A stretch of 64,000 nt of DNA from Pseudobythopirellula maris (GTDB lineage Bacteria; Planctomycetota; Planctomycetia; Pirellulales; Lacipirellulaceae), in contig NZ_SJPQ01000004.1 in NCBI RefSeq assembly GCF_007859945.1, positions 248,001-312,000 on the forward strand, in the 5' to 3' direction. The notes under the pieces are model-generated. The model was not told the origin of the DNA. It was given only the letters and a program-made list of their open reading frames with translations, and did not search any database. This document shows positions 9,242 through 18,119 of the stretch, piece after piece (positions within the stretch are counted from its first letter, which is position 1; each line of letters starts with the position of its first letter). The position numbers were made by a program, and so were the translations under genes.

Positions 9242-11326
9242 TCAGTCGGCGGGGTTCAGCACGGTCCTCGGCTGGGGGTCGAGCGGGGCGAAGCGGATCG
9301 CCTGCCCGCCGCCGGGGGCGAGTCGCAACGTGAGCGTCGTGCCGGCGTCGACCCGGCGCCGTTCGACCGTGTAGGCGGTCGGGTTGTCGCGCCAGTCGGC
9401 GTCGTCGGCGTCTCGGTAGATGTGGGCTTCGTAGGCTCGGTCCGCCTCGAGGAACGACAGCTCGGCTTGCAGCTCGCGCGCCTGCTCGTCGGTCACCGCG
9501 CCGAGGAACCACTCGTCGCCCCCACGCTCCTTGCGGGCCACCACGGCGTAGTCGCCGATGACGCCTTGCAGGGTGTGCGACTGCTCCCAGTCGACGGCGA
9601 CCTCGCGGATGAAGCGGAAGGCGTCGGGGTGCGATGCGTAATTCTCGGGCAGGTCGCAGGCCATCTGCAGCGGGCTGTAGATCACGACGTAGAGCGCGAG
9701 CTCTTTGGCCAGGGTGCCGGGGATCTGCTCGCCGGTGCGATTGCCCGACGTGAGCTTGATGTCGAATACGCCCGGCGTGTAGTCCATCGGCCCGGAGAGC
9801 ATGCGCGTGAACGGCAGCACGGTGACGTGGCTCGGCGGGTTGCGGTACTCGCCGCTCCAGGCGTTGTACTCCTGCCCGCGGGCGCCCTCGCGGCTCATCA
9901 GGTGAGGCCACGTGCGTCGCAGCCCGGTGTCCTTAATCGGCTCGTGAGCGACGACCATCACGTGGTGCTTGGCGGCAACCTCGGCGACCCGCTGGTGGTG
10001 ACGCACCATGTACTGCCCGTGGTGCCACTCGCCCTGCTCGGCGCCCGACTCGTCGCGTCGCTCGACGTTGGAACCGAAATCGACGTAGCCGGTCTTCACT
10101 GCTTTGACGCCGAGCCGCTCGTACAGCGCAAAGGCGTCTTCGAGCTGACGCTCGTAGTTGGGAATGCCGCCCGCCGTCTCGTGGTGGCCGACGAGCGTCA
10201 CGCCACGCTCGCGGGCGTAGCGGGCGAGGCCCTCGAGGTCGAAGTCGGGGTAGGGCTCGGTGAAGCTGAATCGGTCGCCGTTCTCCATCCAGTTGTCGTC
10301 CCAGCCCTTGTTCCAGCCCTCGACCAGCACGCCGTCAAAGCCGTTCTCGGCGGCGAAGTCGATGTAACGGCGCGTGTTCTCGGTCGTGGCGCCGTGCCGC
10401 TCGCCCGAACCCCAGGTCGCGGTGTCGAGGTGCATCTCCCACCACACGCCGACGTACTTGCCGGGGCGGATCCAGCTCGTGTCGTCCAACGCGCACGGCT
10501 CGTTGAGGTTGAGGATCAGGTTCGAGTCGGCCAGCCCAGCCGGGCTGGAGGCGACCTGGATCGTGCGCCACGGCGAACGCAACGGGCCTTTGCCGCGCAC
10601 CTTCACGCCGTCCGACCAAGGGACGAGTTTCGCGCGGAGCGTGTGCCCGCCGTCGTTCTGCAGCGTCATGCTCGAGAAGTCGACCAGCGCCGCCTCGTGG
10701 AACGCGACGTAAGTGTTGTCGTCCGCCTTGCAGGTGAGTGGCGTGTGGACCGTTTCGAGTTCGCTGACGGGGGTGTTCTCGTAAACGTACTCGTAGCGAT
10801 TGTCCTCAAGGGCGGGGACCCACCACGCCGACCAATCGCCCGCGAGCTCGAAGCGGGTCTTCTCTTCGGTGATGACGAACTCGTCGATTGCGGGCTGAAG
10901 GGGCGCCTCGTAGCGGAACGCGACGCCGTCGTCGAACGCGCGGAAAACGATCGACAGACTCAGGCCCTCGGGGCCCGGCTGCTTGAGCCTTAAGCGCAGT
11001 TCGTGGTGATGGTCACGCACCTCGCGGCGTTGGCCCCAAGGCTGCGTCCAGGTTTCGTTCGCCTCGGAGGTGGCGTGATCGACTATCTCGAACCCGCGGG
11101 CCAGCGACACGCCGTCCGCCAGTTCGAAGCCCATCGGCGAGGCATGGATCAGCTCGCGGCCGTTGTTGGTAAGCGAGTAATGCGGCGCCCCGTCGCGCAG
11201 CTCAAACGTCGCGCGCAAGGCGCCGTTGGGCGAAGAGACGACCAGCGGCTGGGCTGCAAGCAGCGGCGCAGTCGTGGCCAGGAGCCAAGCAAGCAGGAGC
11301 CAATGACGGGGGCGGGTGTTGCTCAT
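9242..11326 (-). CDS. GH97 alpha-glucosidase (SusB-like)
   Basis: 694 residues from the ATG at 11326; the frame runs back to a TTG at 11344 with another ATG at 11335, but the ATG at 11326 gives the best signal peptide (MSNTRPRHWLLLAWLLA). The N-terminal beta-sandwich, the central TIM barrel (YVGVWWEMH, GVLVEGWNKGWD, VKAVKTGYVDFG) and the block HEPIKDTGLRRTWP...SREGARGQEY carrying the conserved glutamates are GH97. The best-known member, SusB, releases glucose from maltooligosaccharides in the periplasm; other GH97 enzymes act on alpha-galactosides, so the substrate is inferred from the two GH13 neighbours. The gene is 53 bp upstream of the large amylase gene on the same strand. Confidence 0.93.
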   Translation of the reverse strand: MSNTRPRHWLLLAWLLATTAPLLAAQPLVVSSPNGALRATFELRDGAPHYSLTNNGRELIHASPMGFELADGVSLARGFEIVDHATSEANETWTQPWGQRREVRDHHHELRLRLKQPGPEGLSLSIVFRAFDDGVAFRYEAPLQPAIDEFVITEEKTRFELAGDWSAWWVPALEDNRYEYVYENTPVSELETVHTPLTCKADDNTYVAFHEAALVDFSSMTLQNDGGHTLRAKLVPWSDGVKVRGKGPLRSPWRTIQVASSPAGLADSNLILNLNEPCALDDTSWIRPGKYVGVWWEMHLDTATWGSGERHGATTENTRRYIDFAAENGFDGVLVEGWNKGWDDNWMENGDRFSFTEPYPDFDLEGLARYARERGVTLVGHHETAGGIPNYERQLEDAFALYERLGVKAVKTGYVDFGSNVERRDESGAEQGEWHHGQYMVRHHQRVAEVAAKHHVMVVAHEPIKDTGLRRTWPHLMSREGARGQEYNAWSGEYRNPPSHVTVLPFTRMLSGPMDYTPGVFDIKLTSGNRTGEQIPGTLAKELALYVVIYSPLQMACDLPENYASHPDAFRFIREVAVDWEQSHTLQGVIGDYAVVARKERGGDEWFLGAVTDEQARELQAELSFLEADRAYEAHIYRDADDADWRDNPTAYTVERRRVDAGTTLTLRLAPGGGQAIRFAPLDPQPRTVLNPAD

Positions 11327-11487
11327 CAAGATCATCGATGCCAAGCGAGGAGTACCAATCGACGCGCGCGTGGTCGGCCGAGCCCCCGGGGGGCCCGCTG
11401 CGCGGTGAAGTTTGGTCTGAACAGAAAAGAACGAAACGTCAGCAGTGAAAAGCGGTTAGGGAGAAGTCAACGACACGGCGGCGTTCG

Positions 11488-13287
11488 CTACAAGTCGCTC
11501 GGGAAGCTAGGTCGTAGGAATGCGGCGGCGAGCCCGGTGCTCCGCACGGCCGCGTGACTCGAAGCACGCAGCAAAGGCAGCTGCTTGGTCGCCACGCCCG
11601 GGTTGGCGGCCGTTGGCGACCCGGTGACGGCGGCGAAGTCGGTTCCGATGCGGATCTCGTCGATCTCGTGCAGCTTCGATCCCTTGAAGTTGCCCAGGCT
11701 TACCCGGTCGAAGGCGAACACGCCGTTCATGCTGGCCGACACGTCGCAGTCGCTCTCGTGCGACATCGAACGGGGGTTCCTGTAGATGGTGGCCCGGTCC
11801 TCGCCGTCCTCGCCGAAGTCGATCCGCAGAACGATGAAATTCGCCTCGGTGTTCTCTTCGCCGAGCGGCGCGAAGCGGACCCGCTCCTGGGCGGCGTAGT
11901 TCGACGAAACCCCATAGCCGTGGCCCTCGGCGCCGTTGCCGACACAGAGCACGCGGTTGAAGTTGCCGTCGCCGCGGTGCAGCTCGAAGCCGTAGAACAC
12001 GTCGTCGGTCTTCGAGGCCCGCTGCAAAAAGCTGATGTAGAGGGTCGTCCCGTCTCGGCCGATCAGCGGCAGGCCGTCGGCGTTCTCGACCAACCCGGCG
12101 GCGTCGAACACGCCGCCGAGGCTGGTGCTCAGGGCGCGTCGCACACGGTTGCCGTTGCCGGTCTGCAGCAGCCGGTTGCCGAGCGACACCATGTCGGCCG
12201 TCGAGAGGCTTCCCCGGGCGACGCCGTTGGTCGACGCCACGACGCCCGTCGGATCGTCCGAGGCCTCGATGTCGGCCCACGGGCCGGCCCAGCCGAAGCC
12301 GCCGTTTTGCCAAGCGAGCGGCCCGCTGGGGTAGGCGAAGTTGTCGAACGCCAAAAGCCCGTCGCCCGGTCCGCTGCGGGTCGATAAGCTCCGCACGAAG
12401 CCGTGGTCGTCGGCGCTGAGCAGCGTGAATCCGTCGTCGGCCGATCGCAGCCGCGCAGCTTGCAGGTTGGCGAGGCTCACGGCCCCGGTGGCGCGGCCCT
12501 GGCGGTCGAGCGAATGGGCCCGGACCGGACCTTCGAACACGTGAACCTCATCGCGGCCGCCCGCCTCGGCGACAACACCGAACTGGGCGCCGCAGTCGGA
12601 CACGACCAATCGCGGCGTGCGGACCGAGAAACGGCCCGCTTCTTTAGGAACCGCAGCGGCCACGCGGCCGACGTAAAGCTCGATTGTCTCGTGGTCGGGA
12701 ATGCGGAAGGCGGCTGGCCCCTCGAGCACCAGCCGGGCTCCGCCGGAGAATGTCAGCTCGGCGACCCCGGTTTCGAGCTCCAGGAGCTGGCCCCCTTCGA
12801 GTTCGGCGCCGTAGCCGATGTCGACCCGTTCGCCCCGCCAACGGCAGTTGCGCGTGGCGGCGATGCGGGCGACGGCGCCCACCGGCTCGCCCGCTTCGGT
12901 CGCCAGCAGCGAAGCCAGCGGCCCCCGGCCGCGCGTCCCTTCGAGCGTGAGCCACGAAGAGCACGCCATCGCCAGGGCGATCGAAGCCGCTAGCGCCACG
13001 ATCGAGCGGGAGATCCGCAACGAGGGGCGGCTTTGCTTCGGCGCCGGTCCGGCGGGCGACACCGCCTGGGCGGCGTCCAATCGGGCTGCGGGCTGATCTG
13101 GCTGTTGTGTGCGGTCTGGAGTCATTTGCTCAAGCGGCATGTGCATGGCGCCGAGCTCCGCCTCGATCCGCATCAGGTTCATGAACTTGGTTCGCGCATC
13201 GGCGTCCGACTCGAGCATCCGATTGAGCAAAGCCATTTGCTCATCGGTGATCGTCCGATCGTTCAGTGCGTCGACCAATTCGTCCAT
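11488..13287 (-). CDS. FecR-type anti-sigma/regulator protein with LamG-like domain
   Basis: 599 residues from ATG 13287 (MDELVDALND); a frame extending upstream into the sigma gene is not used. Order: cytoplasmic N-terminal helical segment typical of anti-sigma factors (1-50), Pro/Gln-rich linker, one membrane helix (about 93-112), periplasmic FecR beta domain (about 135-250, with LETGVAELTFSGGARLVLEGP and RTPRLVVSDCGAQFGV), then a concanavalin/LamG-like sandwich (about 310-560, FDNFAYPSGPL...). This layout is a planctomycete form of transmembrane regulator that pairs with an ECF sigma factor. It lies 79 bp downstream of the sigma gene and upstream of the GH97 gene. The LamG part could sense a carbohydrate; that is inference. 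Confidence 0.88.
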   Translation of the reverse strand: MDELVDALNDRTITDEQMALLNRMLESDADARTKFMNLMRIEAELGAMHMPLEQMTPDRTQQPDQPAARLDAAQAVSPAGPAPKQSRPSLRISRSIVALAASIALAMACSSWLTLEGTRGRGPLASLLATEAGEPVGAVARIAATRNCRWRGERVDIGYGAELEGGQLLELETGVAELTFSGGARLVLEGPAAFRIPDHETIELYVGRVAAAVPKEAGRFSVRTPRLVVSDCGAQFGVVAEAGGRDEVHVFEGPVRAHSLDRQGRATGAVSLANLQAARLRSADDGFTLLSADDHGFVRSLSTRSGPGDGLLAFDNFAYPSGPLAWQNGGFGWAGPWADIEASDDPTGVVASTNGVARGSLSTADMVSLGNRLLQTGNGNRVRRALSTSLGGVFDAAGLVENADGLPLIGRDGTTLYISFLQRASKTDDVFYGFELHRGDGNFNRVLCVGNGAEGHGYGVSSNYAAQERVRFAPLGEENTEANFIVLRIDFGEDGEDRATIYRNPRSMSHESDCDVSASMNGVFAFDRVSLGNFKGSKLHEIDEIRIGTDFAAVTGSPTAANPGVATKQLPLLRASSHAAVRSTGLAAAFLRPSFPSDL

Positions 13288-13366
13288 GCGGCTCGTTTGC
13301 TCTCTTGGAAAATATATAGTTGGTTGGGGGCACGTCGCCGTGATAGCGGCTTCGCTAGTTGTCTGC

Positions 13367-13885
13367 TTAGCCTTGGGCGGCGACCTTGCGGTCGACGCAG
13401 TCACGCAGCACCCGCCTCACACGTTGCAAGGCCTTGTAAACCGTGTTGGGCTGGCGCCCCAGCCGCTCGGCCACGCCCCGGAACGACCGGGTGCGGTCGC
13501 CGTAGCACTCGGCCACGAGTTGTCGGTCGGATTCGGGCAGTCGGTCGAGGCAGCCCTGTAGCGCCGTGCGGCGGTCTTCGAGCAACTCGGCTCGATCGAC
13601 CGCCTCCTCGGCGAGCAGTTCGACCGCGACGTCCGAAATCCGCCGCGATCGCTTGTGCTGCTGCGAGCGGAAGCGGAGCACCCGGTTGCGGGCGATCACA
13701 CTGGCCCAGCGGCGGAAATCGGTGGTGGTGTCGAACACCTCGTAGTCACTCCACAAGGCGACACAGACTTCCTGGAACACCTCTTCGGCGTCACTGATGT
13801 TGCCCAGCAGCGTGACCAAGTAGGCGTAAAGCCAGCTGTAGTTCCTTGCGAAAACCCGGGTGAACGCTTCTCGCTGACTGTCCAT
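13367..13885 (-). CDS. ECF RNA polymerase sigma factor
   Basis: 172 residues from ATG 13885; GTG 13888 and TTG 13891 lie just upstream in frame. The sigma2 region (FARNYSWLYAYLVTLLGN, DAEEVFQEVCVALW, then FRRWASVIARNRVLRFR) and the sigma4 helix-turn-helix (RSFRGVAERLGRQPNTVYKALQRVRR) are both present, with no sigma1.1 or sigma3. The family is the planctomycete/Verrucomicrobia ECF group usually found beside FecR-domain proteins. It is the first gene of a minus-strand group that continues with the FecR/LamG gene and the glucan enzymes, so it may control that locus and itself. Confidence 0.93.
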   Translation of the reverse strand: MDSQREAFTRVFARNYSWLYAYLVTLLGNISDAEEVFQEVCVALWSDYEVFDTTTDFRRWASVIARNRVLRFRSQQHKRSRRISDVAVELLAEEAVDRAELLEDRRTALQGCLDRLPESDRQLVAECYGDRTRSFRGVAERLGRQPNTVYKALQRVRRVLRDCVDRKVAAQG

Positions 13886-14529
13886 CACCAACCGCCTGGC
13901 TAAGGATTACCCCCGAAGCAACTCGGGCCGCCCCATTGGAGCACCAGCCCCTCTTTGGAGCGGCCGTTCGTAAGCTCTACTGATACAAGCCTCCGAATAT
14001 CGCGGATTGGTACTGAAATCGATGGGGATTCTCTAAAACGGCGGTAAAAATAGCCTTGGGCGCCCCGCGATGCGGGATTGAGCCCATGCGATATCGCTCT
14101 TTAAGCAGCTCCTTGGTAATTGGCAGGCCGCCCATGCCTTGCCTGCGTTTCTCGGCATCGGGCTAGAAATTTGGTTTCGCGACGTTTTTTCGGTACCAAT
14201 ACAGCCTTGCGCCGTGCTTGTATTAGTGTGCGGCCTCGCTGTCTTGGTGGCATGTTGGGGCGATACTGGCGAGAGCGGCCAGGGCCATAAGGGCGCTGGC
14301 GCCGATCTCATCACCGTCTTTTCGAAACGACTTATCTTCGCTGGCTACTCGACTCGGAGGCGTTTTCTTGCGACAGCGTGGCGGCGAGAGCCCACGCGTT
14401 GTTGAGGCAGAATCGCTTCCGGCGTATTACGCCTTACGTCACCCGACTGCTTACCAAGTAGCGGTTGGCGAGGGAAACACGACTCCTTTAGTACGACACG
14501 CTTCTCTTTCTTCTCTGGAGGTACCGCTC
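13886..14529. promoter_or_regulatory. Divergent intergenic region, no gene recognised
   Basis: About 640 bp between the ECF sigma gene (minus) and the PEP-CTERM gene (plus). It must hold the promoters for both directions. Short open frames exist (for example plus strand 14139-14405) but they lack a family signature and a ribosome binding site. It is more AT-rich than its surroundings between 13,990 and 14,240. A clear ribosome binding site (CTGGAGGT, 14515-14522) closes the region before ATG 14530. Confidence 0.5.
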
Positions 14530-15492
14530 ATGAAGTCTCTCTGCTGTTCAGTCAGTTCCCTCGCATTGCTGGTGGCGCTAGCCGCACCGGCGTCGGCCGC
14601 CCCCACCGTCGACGGCACGGTCGACGGTAGTTACGGAGCGCCGCTTGCCGTGCAAACGGTGCAGACGAATTTTGGCGATTCGACCGGCGGGGTCACCGGT
14701 GGTGGCGAACTCGACGCCGCGTACGCCACGGTCTCGGGCGACCGGCTCTACGTGATGATCACCGGCAATATCGAGAACAACTTCAACAAACTGTCGCTGT
14801 TCATCGACTCGAAGGCGGGCGGCGAGAACACGCTGTCGGGCGGCCCTTCGTACGACGGTGGGGTGAGCAGCAACTTCGCCGGGCTGACCTTCGACACGGG
14901 TTTCGAGGCCGATTACCACGTGTTCGGTCGCTGGGGCGGCGCCTTCGAGGTCGACGTTGTTGACCGCGCCGGCGGCGCTTGCACGAACGATTGCTTGGGC
15001 GACTTCGGCGCCGCCACGGTCGGCGCCGGCACGGCCGTGCAGTCGGGCACGGTGCTCGGCGACGGCAACGGCACGACCTCGTTCCTCTCGTCGCCCGCCG
15101 AGTTCGGCTTCAACAACAACAACGCCGCCGGCGTTGGCGGCGGCACGGGCGCCGTTGTCGGCGACCCGGCCAGTGTGACGACCGGCTTCGAGTTCTCGAT
15201 CGCCCTGGCCGATATCGGCAGCCCCGTCGTGGGAAGCGAGATCTTGATCCACGCCGCCTACGGCAATGGCGACAACAACTTCCACTCCAACCAGATCCTC
15301 GGCGGTCTCGCCGCGCCACAGGACAACCTGGGTGGTGACGGCGGCGGCAACTTCACCGGCAACCTCGGCGGGATCGACTTCAATCAGTTCGCCGGGGCGC
15401 AGTACTTTTCGGTGACCGTCGTCCCCGAACCGGGCGCTCTGATGATCGCGATGCTGGCCGTTTGCGGCTTCGTTGCGCGGCGTCGGGCGTAA
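14530..15492 (+). CDS. PEP-CTERM secreted protein, paralogue of the 4227-5801 protein
   Basis: 320 residues; ATG 14530 is preceded by CTGGAGGT at 8-bp spacing, which rejects the longer frame from 14368. Signal peptide (1-23, ending ASA), a beta-rich body and a C-terminal VPEPGA, hydrophobic helix and RRRA, the PEP-CTERM sorting signal for exosortase. The body aligns by eye with the protein at 4227-5801 (start VDGTVDGSYGAPLAVQT, DRLYVMITGNIENNFNKL, LFIDSKAGGENTL, GLTFDTGFEAD) but has no dockerin insert. Glycine- and asparagine-rich near 195-260. Its position opposite the sigma/FecR genes suggests a shared control region with the glucan genes. Confidence 0.85.
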   Translation: MKSLCCSVSSLALLVALAAPASAAPTVDGTVDGSYGAPLAVQTVQTNFGDSTGGVTGGGELDAAYATVSGDRLYVMITGNIENNFNKLSLFIDSKAGGENTLSGGPSYDGGVSSNFAGLTFDTGFEADYHVFGRWGGAFEVDVVDRAGGACTNDCLGDFGAATVGAGTAVQSGTVLGDGNGTTSFLSSPAEFGFNNNNAAGVGGGTGAVVGDPASVTTGFEFSIALADIGSPVVGSEILIHAAYGNGDNNFHSNQILGGLAAPQDNLGGDGGGNFTGNLGGIDFNQFAGAQYFSVTVVPEPGALMIAMLAVCGFVARRRA

Positions 15493-15654
15493 GCGAAAGA
15501 ACGAAGCCTGGCCACGCGGCCCCACCAGCAGGGGCCGCGTGGCGCGGGCGGTCGTCCGTTGGGGCGACGAAGCTTTTCCTCCGCAACTCATCCATCGATT
15601 CGGGCTCACGAACGGCGGTTCCGTCGCCATGGCCCGGGCAAGGGTCGTACGTCC

Positions 15655-16779
15655 ATGAACAAGCCAAGCCACCGACCACCCGCTCACCGCTCGGCGCGAC
15701 GCCGCTTTGGGTTCACGCTGGTCGAGTTGCTCGTGGTGATCGCGATCATTGGCATGCTGGTCGCCTTGCTCTTGCCCGCGGTGCAGTCGGCCCGCGAGGC
15801 CGCGCGGCGTATGAGCTGCCAGAACAATCTCAAGAACCTCGCGTTGGCGTGTCTCAACTACGAGAGCGCCAACAAGCACCTGCCGATCAGCATTCCCCAG
15901 TGGAAGGACGACGAGCGCGATCTTTACCACCGTCCCGTGGGACCCGACGGCGGCTCCCTGGACATTGGCAAAGGAGGCCCGGGCTACAGCGGCAAGGGGT
16001 GGATCACAGAGCTGTTACCTTACATCGAAGAGCAGCCGCTCTACGACGCGATGAGCCCCGGCTTCACGGGGAACTTTTATCCTCAGAGCAATCTTTTCGG
16101 GAAGGGGATGTACAACAAGGACATCCGAGACGATATCCAGAAGCAGCTGCCGCTTATCACTTGTCCGTCGGACGGGATCTCGCCACGTCCATCGCTCGTG
16201 CAGTTCTACTTTCGCGGGCTGCCCGTCGCCACGACGAATTACAAAGGTTGCATCGGAGACTCGATCATCGATACCACCGAATCGTACGATCCTGGCACGC
16301 TCGCAACGAATTCGGACTTTGGCGCGGTGAGCGACCCGCCCCAGCCGACCGACATCGGATCGGCCGACTGCCACAACACGGTCGACTGCAACGGCTTGAT
16401 CTGGCGGGCGAGCTACTTCCGTCCGGTCAAACTCGCCAAGATCACCGACGGACAGAGCAAGACGTTCCTCATCGGCGAGGCGGTCCCCGCCCAGGACGAC
16501 CACTCGGCAGCCTTCTTCTCCGATGGCGACTGGGCCACCTGTGGCATCCCGCTGAACGTGCTCGATTTCGATGTCCCACCGACCCAGGCCGATGACTACC
16601 GCGAATCGGTGTTCTACATCGAGTGGTACCGCTACCGTGGTTTCAAGAGCCTGCACCCGGGCGGCGCCTTCTTCGCGATGGCCGACGGCTCGGTCCACTT
16701 CATCAGCGACGGCATCGAGACGCCCGTCTACCGCGGCCTGGCCACCCGCAACGGCGAAGAAGCGGTCTCGCTCCCTTGA
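15655..16779 (+). CDS. DUF1559 protein with prepilin-type N-terminus
   Basis: 374 residues from ATG 15655; the frame is open further upstream (15559), but the leader from 15655 (MNKPSHRPPAHRSARRRFG) is a normal prepilin leader with cleavage after Gly19 before [35 protein letters not shown] and the C-terminal SLHPGGAFFAMADGSVHFI are DUF1559 signatures. It follows the PEP-CTERM gene by 162 bp and precedes two lipoproteins, an order seen repeatedly in Planctomycetes (DUF1559 then small carboxypeptidase-regulatory-like lipoprotein). Function is unknown. Confidence 0.93.
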   Translation: MNKPSHRPPAHRSARRRFGFTLVELLVVIAIIGMLVALLLPAVQSAREAARRMSCQNNLKNLALACLNYESANKHLPISIPQWKDDERDLYHRPVGPDGGSLDIGKGGPGYSGKGWITELLPYIEEQPLYDAMSPGFTGNFYPQSNLFGKGMYNKDIRDDIQKQLPLITCPSDGISPRPSLVQFYFRGLPVATTNYKGCIGDSIIDTTESYDPGTLATNSDFGAVSDPPQPTDIGSADCHNTVDCNGLIWRASYFRPVKLAKITDGQSKTFLIGEAVPAQDDHSAAFFSDGDWATCGIPLNVLDFDVPPTQADDYRESVFYIEWYRYRGFKSLHPGGAFFAMADGSVHFISDGIETPVYRGLATRNGEEAVSLP

Positions 16780-16832
16780 GGTTGGCTGTGGCTGATGTCG
16801 GTCCAGAATCCTTCCACGCGGCGAAGAGAACC

Positions 16833-17525
16833 ATGCGACTCCTTACAAGAACGAAGTGGTGCTGCCTCTTGGGCGCCGCGGCTCTGCTGGCCGCTGGCTG
16901 TGGCGAAAAGCCGCAGGCTTCGGTGACAGGCACCGTGCTGGTAGACGGCGAACTCGCCTCGTCCGGCACCGTGACGCTCCACCCGGTGGGGGAGGGGGGC
17001 GTGGTCGCCACGGGACGCATCCACAAGGACGGCAGCTTCGTGGTGAAGTCGGGGCAGGGCGATCGCGACGACCCCGACCGCTCGACGATCGCCGCGGGGG
17101 AGTACGTGGTGACGGTCGTCGTGAACGCCCCCCCGAAGCCCTCCGACACCAGCCTCGCAGGACCCCCGCTCCCAGGCGGTAGGCTGACCGCGGCCAAGTA
17201 CGCGGACAAATCAACTTCCGACTTGCGCTACACCATTGGGACCGGCGCCGAAGTCTTGTCGCTCACCCTCGAGGGAGAGCCGATCTCGGCGCCGGCCGAA
17301 GCAAGCGCCGATGGCGCAGGTGAAGAAAGCGAGGACGCGGAAGAGGCCACCACAGAGGGCGCCAATGCAGAAGAAGCAACCGCCGATGGGGAGGACGCCG
17401 AAGCGGGCTCCGCCCCCGAGAACTCTTCGGAAGGTGAAGAGGATGAACCGGCCCCGGAAGTCGAGTCGCCCGCCGCCGAGGCCGCTGAGACGGCGCCCAG
17501 CACGGAGGAGAACACCGGTGCGTAA
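16833..17525 (+). CDS. Small lipoprotein with transthyretin-like fold and acidic tail
   Basis: 230 residues from ATG 16833. Signal peptide with lipobox LLAAGC (Cys19 or nearby), then a domain of about 130 residues (VTGTVLVDGELASSGTVTLHP...GEYVVTVVV...GGRLTAAKYADKSTSDLRYTI) matching the planctomycete lipoproteins related to carboxypeptidase regulatory-like/transthyretin folds. The last 75 residues are almost all Glu, Asp, Ala and Ser (EESEDAEEATTEGANAEE type), a disordered acidic extension not shared with its neighbour. It overlaps the next gene by 8 bp, so the two are likely translated together after the DUF1559 gene. Confidence 0.82.
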   Translation: MRLLTRTKWCCLLGAAALLAAGCGEKPQASVTGTVLVDGELASSGTVTLHPVGEGGVVATGRIHKDGSFVVKSGQGDRDDPDRSTIAAGEYVVTVVVNAPPKPSDTSLAGPPLPGGRLTAAKYADKSTSDLRYTIGTGAEVLSLTLEGEPISAPAEASADGAGEESEDAEEATTEGANAEEATADGEDAEAGSAPENSSEGEEDEPAPEVESPAAEAAETAPSTEENTGA

Positions 17526-17973
17526 CACCAAGCAAAAATACCGCGTGGGTCGGGGGGCTGTGGCCTCGGTCGTGGCCTTACTCGCATTGATGACCGCCGG
17601 CTGCGGCGGGCCCTACGACGCCACGGTCTACGGCGCCGTGACTCTCGATGGCCAACCGTTGCCGAGCGGCACGGTATCGTTCTTTCCTACGTCGGATGGC
17701 CCCACCGCGTACTCACGCATCGACGATTCGGGCATGTACCAAATCCGCACCGGCCGCGAAAAAGGGTTGCCGCCTGGCGAATACGCCGTCACCGTGGTGG
17801 CGCGTGAGAAGCCGACTGTCGATCAATCCAACAGCGGAGGGCCGCCCCCCGCGGGGAGGATGCTCACCCCGCAGCGGTACCGCAACCGCGATCAATCGGG
17901 TCTCGTCTACACCGTGGAGCCGGGGGCGAATCAGATAGATCTCGAACTCACTTCCCAGCCGCCGGCGGGTTGA
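17518..17973 (+). CDS. Small lipoprotein, transthyretin-like (paralogue of upstream gene)
   Basis: 151 residues starting at GTG 17518, inside the end of the preceding gene (stop at 17523-17525). This start gives MRNTKQKYRVGRG followed by a hydrophobic stretch and lipobox LMTAGC, a good lipoprotein signal; a longer frame upstream is only the shadow of the acidic tail. The mature part (YGAVTLDGQPLPSGTVSFFP...PPGEYAVTVVAR...LTPQRYRNRDQSGLVYTV) repeats the domain of the upstream lipoprotein without the acidic tail. The pair probably arose by tandem duplication. Role unknown. Confidence 0.85.
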   Translation: MRNTKQKYRVGRGAVASVVALLALMTAGCGGPYDATVYGAVTLDGQPLPSGTVSFFPTSDGPTAYSRIDDSGMYQIRTGREKGLPPGEYAVTVVAREKPTVDQSNSGGPPPAGRMLTPQRYRNRDQSGLVYTVEPGANQIDLELTSQPPAG

Positions 17974-18119
17974 GAGCCTCGGACCGCGAGAGGGCGATCG
18001 CTATAGCGAAGTCATTGAGCGACTCGCTCAGGGTCGATGCGCCGCACTGCCGGCCAGAGTGAACCCGCGTGGTTGGCTCGAACGCCAAGTGATGGCTTTG
18101 ACGGGGGACGCGTGCGTCC

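Noticed and set aside
9422-10993. Plus-strand open frame of 523 codons opposite the GH97 gene
   Set aside because: Shadow of the GH97 gene with no recognisable domain.
14139-14405. Possible small membrane protein in the sigma/PEP-CTERM gap
   Set aside because: No ribosome binding site, odd basic tail, no similarity to any family I know.
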